Positions 62,493 to 64,000 of a stretch of 64,000 nt of DNA are shown here, piece by piece. Position 1 is the first letter of the stretch; every line of letters begins with the position of its first letter. The position numbers and the translations under genes are program-made. A model generated the notes under the pieces. It made no database searches, was not told the origin of the DNA, and worked only from the letters and a program-made list of their open reading frames with translations. The DNA is taken from contig NZ_JAHVAA010000013.1 of assembly GCF_019264485.1 (NCBI RefSeq), forward strand, positions 62,001-126,000, given 5' to 3'. Origin of the DNA: Sediminibacterium sp. Its GTDB lineage: Bacteria > Bacteroidota > Bacteroidia > Chitinophagales > Chitinophagaceae.

Positions 62493-62528
62493 GCCACAGA
62501 TTCGCGTAATAAGCTGCGGATCTGTGGC
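62493..62528. terminator. Hairpin terminator after the DUF2911 gene
   Basis: GCCACAGATTCGC (62493-62505) pairs with GCGGATCTGTGGC (62516-62528) with one G-T wobble. On the minus strand it follows the DUF2911 stop at 62547 and precedes the DUF2452 start. Confidence 0.7.
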
Positions 62529-62546
62529 CATAAATATCGGGATAGA

Positions 62547-63077
62547 TTATTTCACTGTAAAATCAACCTTTAGTGTACCCCATGTGAGTGTAACCACGCC
62601 GGCTTTGCTGATGCTATAATTCAGTTTTTCTACTGAAGTATCTGACTTGCCGGGTTTTACATTTACACGTAAAGCGTCATCGGCCTGCTTGTAAGAGTAA
62701 GCCCCCCATTGTTTTGAAGTTTTGTTGAAAATGAGGGTATAATCACTGCCATTGTCTAAAGTAAAGAATGCGTATTTGCCGGCAGGTAATGTTTTGCCTT
62801 CTATGGTAACATCTTTACTTACTTCGAATACTGTGGCATCATTGGCACCGGCGCGCCATACTTCTCCTTTTTTGGGTTCTACATCTTTACCAATGGTACG
62901 TCCTTTCAACGAAGGCGAACTGTAATCGATCGTGATGGTAGCACCGCTGGCAATAGTTTCTGTTGCTTTGGCAGGTGGACTAGGTCTTTTTGAAGGATCT
63001 CCGCCGCCCTGAGCGCAGGCTGTAATGGTAGTGAACATCAATCCCATCAGGATCGAAAAAGAGAATAATTTCTTCAT
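62547..63077 (-). CDS. DUF2911 family secreted protein
   Basis: 176 residues with a signal peptide ending near residues 19-23; the stretch ITACAQ could be a lipobox with Cys21. The DUF2911 domain has TITIDYSSPSLKGRTIGKD, VWRAGANDATVFEVSKDVT, LPAGKYAFFTLDNGSDYTLI and the KQWGAYSYKQADDALRVNVK block. It is closely related in wording to the N-terminal domain of the protein at 54411-55514, but without TPRs. Function unknown. It lies 86 bases downstream of the outer-membrane protein gene. Confidence 0.9.
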   Translation of the reverse strand: MKKLFSFSILMGLMFTTITACAQGGGDPSKRPSPPAKATETIASGATITIDYSSPSLKGRTIGKDVEPKKGEVWRAGANDATVFEVSKDVTIEGKTLPAGKYAFFTLDNGSDYTLIFNKTSKQWGAYSYKQADDALRVNVKPGKSDTSVEKLNYSISKAGVVTLTWGTLKVDFTVK

Positions 63078-63162
63078 GATATACTTGTTTATGTTTATAA
63101 ACGAAAATTACTGTAAAAGGTTGAAGCCCCGTATAGGTTTATGATAATTGGTCTGTTAAAAA

Positions 63163-64000
63163 TCAGTTTACCTGTATAAAATCGGGTTTACGTAATAACT
63201 GGCTGTTGTATTTGAATCGAAGACCTGTATTAAAAGTGAGGTTCCAGGGTGTCATTCTTCCCGTAGTTCTTGGGTAATAATAGAGTTTCAACTCCATTGT
63301 TCCAAAAACCAGGTTCTCATTTCGGGTACGAACACCACTGCCAAAAGAAGTGTAAATATCTCCTTTGTCAAAACCCTGACCGATGGTTTTCAGGTAAGTA
63401 ATATTGGTAAATACAAAAGGGGCAAAACTAAACCCATAGGTTTTAGTGGTATTGTAAAAAACAGATTCACAGTTGGCACTTATGCGTGTGGATGCGCGAA
63501 CTGAATTGGTGTTTAATTCCGGTATACCAAAAATGCTGGTAAGTCTTAAGGGTTCATTCAATACTGTTCTTACCTGTTGTGTAATACTTCCACTTAAAAA
63601 ATGACGCGTGAACCAGTGGCTGCCACTGATTTTTCTGAGTCTGGTAAAATATTCAATACTGGTTAAACCGCTAATGTCTTCAAACTGGTTTTTATTGAAG
63701 TAAGTCCCAAATCGGATGATATAATTGACATAGTTTTTACTATCAGAAAAATAATCGCGCTGGTAATCGAATCCAATATAGGGACGCTCCACATTATTTC
63801 TGCGAACCCATCCGCCTATAACCGATAAGCTAAAACCTTCAGGAACGTCTTCATTTCTTCCAAAACCGTACAGAAAATTGGTGCGGTAATAATCCTGTTC
63901 AAAAATGGTGAAACTACCGAGTACGGCTTCTACATTGGAATAATAATAATTGTAAGTTGTTTTAAACTGCTCGGGTATATCATTGAATAATCTTTGTACC
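63163..64000 (-). CDS. Outer-membrane beta-barrel protein, 3' part (5' end beyond the window)
   Basis: The reading frame stays open from the stop at 63163 to the window edge at 64000, at least 278 codons, reading NVEAVLGSFTIFEQDYYRTN then FLYGFGRNEDVPEGFSLS further upstream. The visible C terminus has alternating aromatic/polar strands (YVNYIIRFGTYFNKNQFED, MELKLYYYPRTTGRMTPW, LRFKYNSQLLRKPDF), typical of an outer-membrane barrel. It ends DFIQVN, not the classical terminal Phe. The family cannot be named from this part. The GTG at 63792 is only an internal codon. Confidence 0.8.
   Translation of the reverse strand, partial: VQRLFNDIPEQFKTTYNYYYSNVEAVLGSFTIFEQDYYRTNFLYGFGRNEDVPEGFSLSVIGGWVRRNNVERPYIGFDYQRDYFSDSKNYVNYIIRFGTYFNKNQFEDISGLTSIEYFTRLRKISGSHWFTRHFLSGSITQQVRTVLNEPLRLTSIFGIPELNTNSVRASTRISANCESVFYNTTKTYGFSFAPFVFTNITYLKTIGQGFDKGDIYTSFGSGVRTRNENLVFGTMELKLYYYPRTTGRMTPWNLTFNTGLRFKYNSQLLRKPDFIQVN

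Noticed and set aside
63163..63792. Outer-membrane protein as a complete 209-residue gene from the GTG at 63792
   Set aside because: The frame stays open with barrel-like sequence to the window edge, so the gene is cut by the window.

Overview
The window looks like a chromosome segment of a Bacteroidetes bacterium, most probably a Chitinophagaceae-type soil or freshwater organism. The signs are a SusC/SusD pair, TAnnTTTG-type promoter elements, very short leaders, a bacillithiol gene (bshC), DUF2911 and DUF2452 proteins, and few Shine-Dalgarno sequences. There is no complete tRNA, rRNA or CRISPR array. Family assignments are from reading the sequence only; no database search was run.

Region 1 (about 1-26.7 kb) reads as a genomic island, AT-richer by eye than the rest. 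It starts with an AbiE type IV toxin-antitoxin pair and a short RteC-like gene. Then comes a long, almost gapless minus-strand polysaccharide utilization locus (PUL) for alginate. In transcription order it holds: PL6 lyase, SDR-type DEH reductase, PL17 lyase, a collapsed susC/susD scar, a sialate-O-acetylesterase-type esterase, a PL38/PL5-like lyase, SusC, SusD, an alpha/beta-hydrolase esterase, a susD 3' scar, a second esterase, KdgF cupin, a hexuronate-type MFS transporter, KDG kinase and KDPG aldolase. This is a complete route from polymer to pyruvate plus glyceraldehyde 3-phosphate. Three secreted esterases suggest O-acetylated (bacterial) alginate as substrate. A divergent LacI regulator flanks the PUL. 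Two tyrosine recombinases follow, next to fragments resembling tRNA 3' ends with terminator hairpins (24.96 kb and 26.65 kb). The second probably marks the island edge.

Region 2 (26.7-30.7 kb) has ordinary genes: an SDR, a DUF62 SAM hydrolase, dihydrolipoyl dehydrogenase and a secreted ABM-domain protein.

Region 3 (31.0-44.3 kb) is a plus-strand molybdenum-enzyme module. Two molybdopterin oxidoreductases of the isoquinoline-1-oxidoreductase type (each a 2Fe-2S subunit plus a Tat-exported Mo subunit) bracket a cytochrome c, XdhC, MocA, MoaA, MoeA, a TauE/SafE permease, MoaD, a MoeB-rhodanese protein, MoaE and a MoaC-MoaB fusion. Cofactor synthesis, its cytidylylation and maturation, and the enzymes that use it are in one cluster.

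Region 4 (44.3-64 kb) is mostly core housekeeping: DUF4197, histidine phosphatase, RF3, a histidine kinase, GNAT, RimO, an AGMO-like hydroxylase, BshC, PurE, a DUF2911-TPR protein, GH29 fucosidase, PdxJ, DUF1761, UbiD, a secreted peroxiredoxin-like protein, YhcH/YiaL, DUF2452, DUF2911 and the end of an outer-membrane protein. Many intergenic gaps from 28 to 62 kb hold long hairpins built from reiterated short words; I saw none like these in the island.
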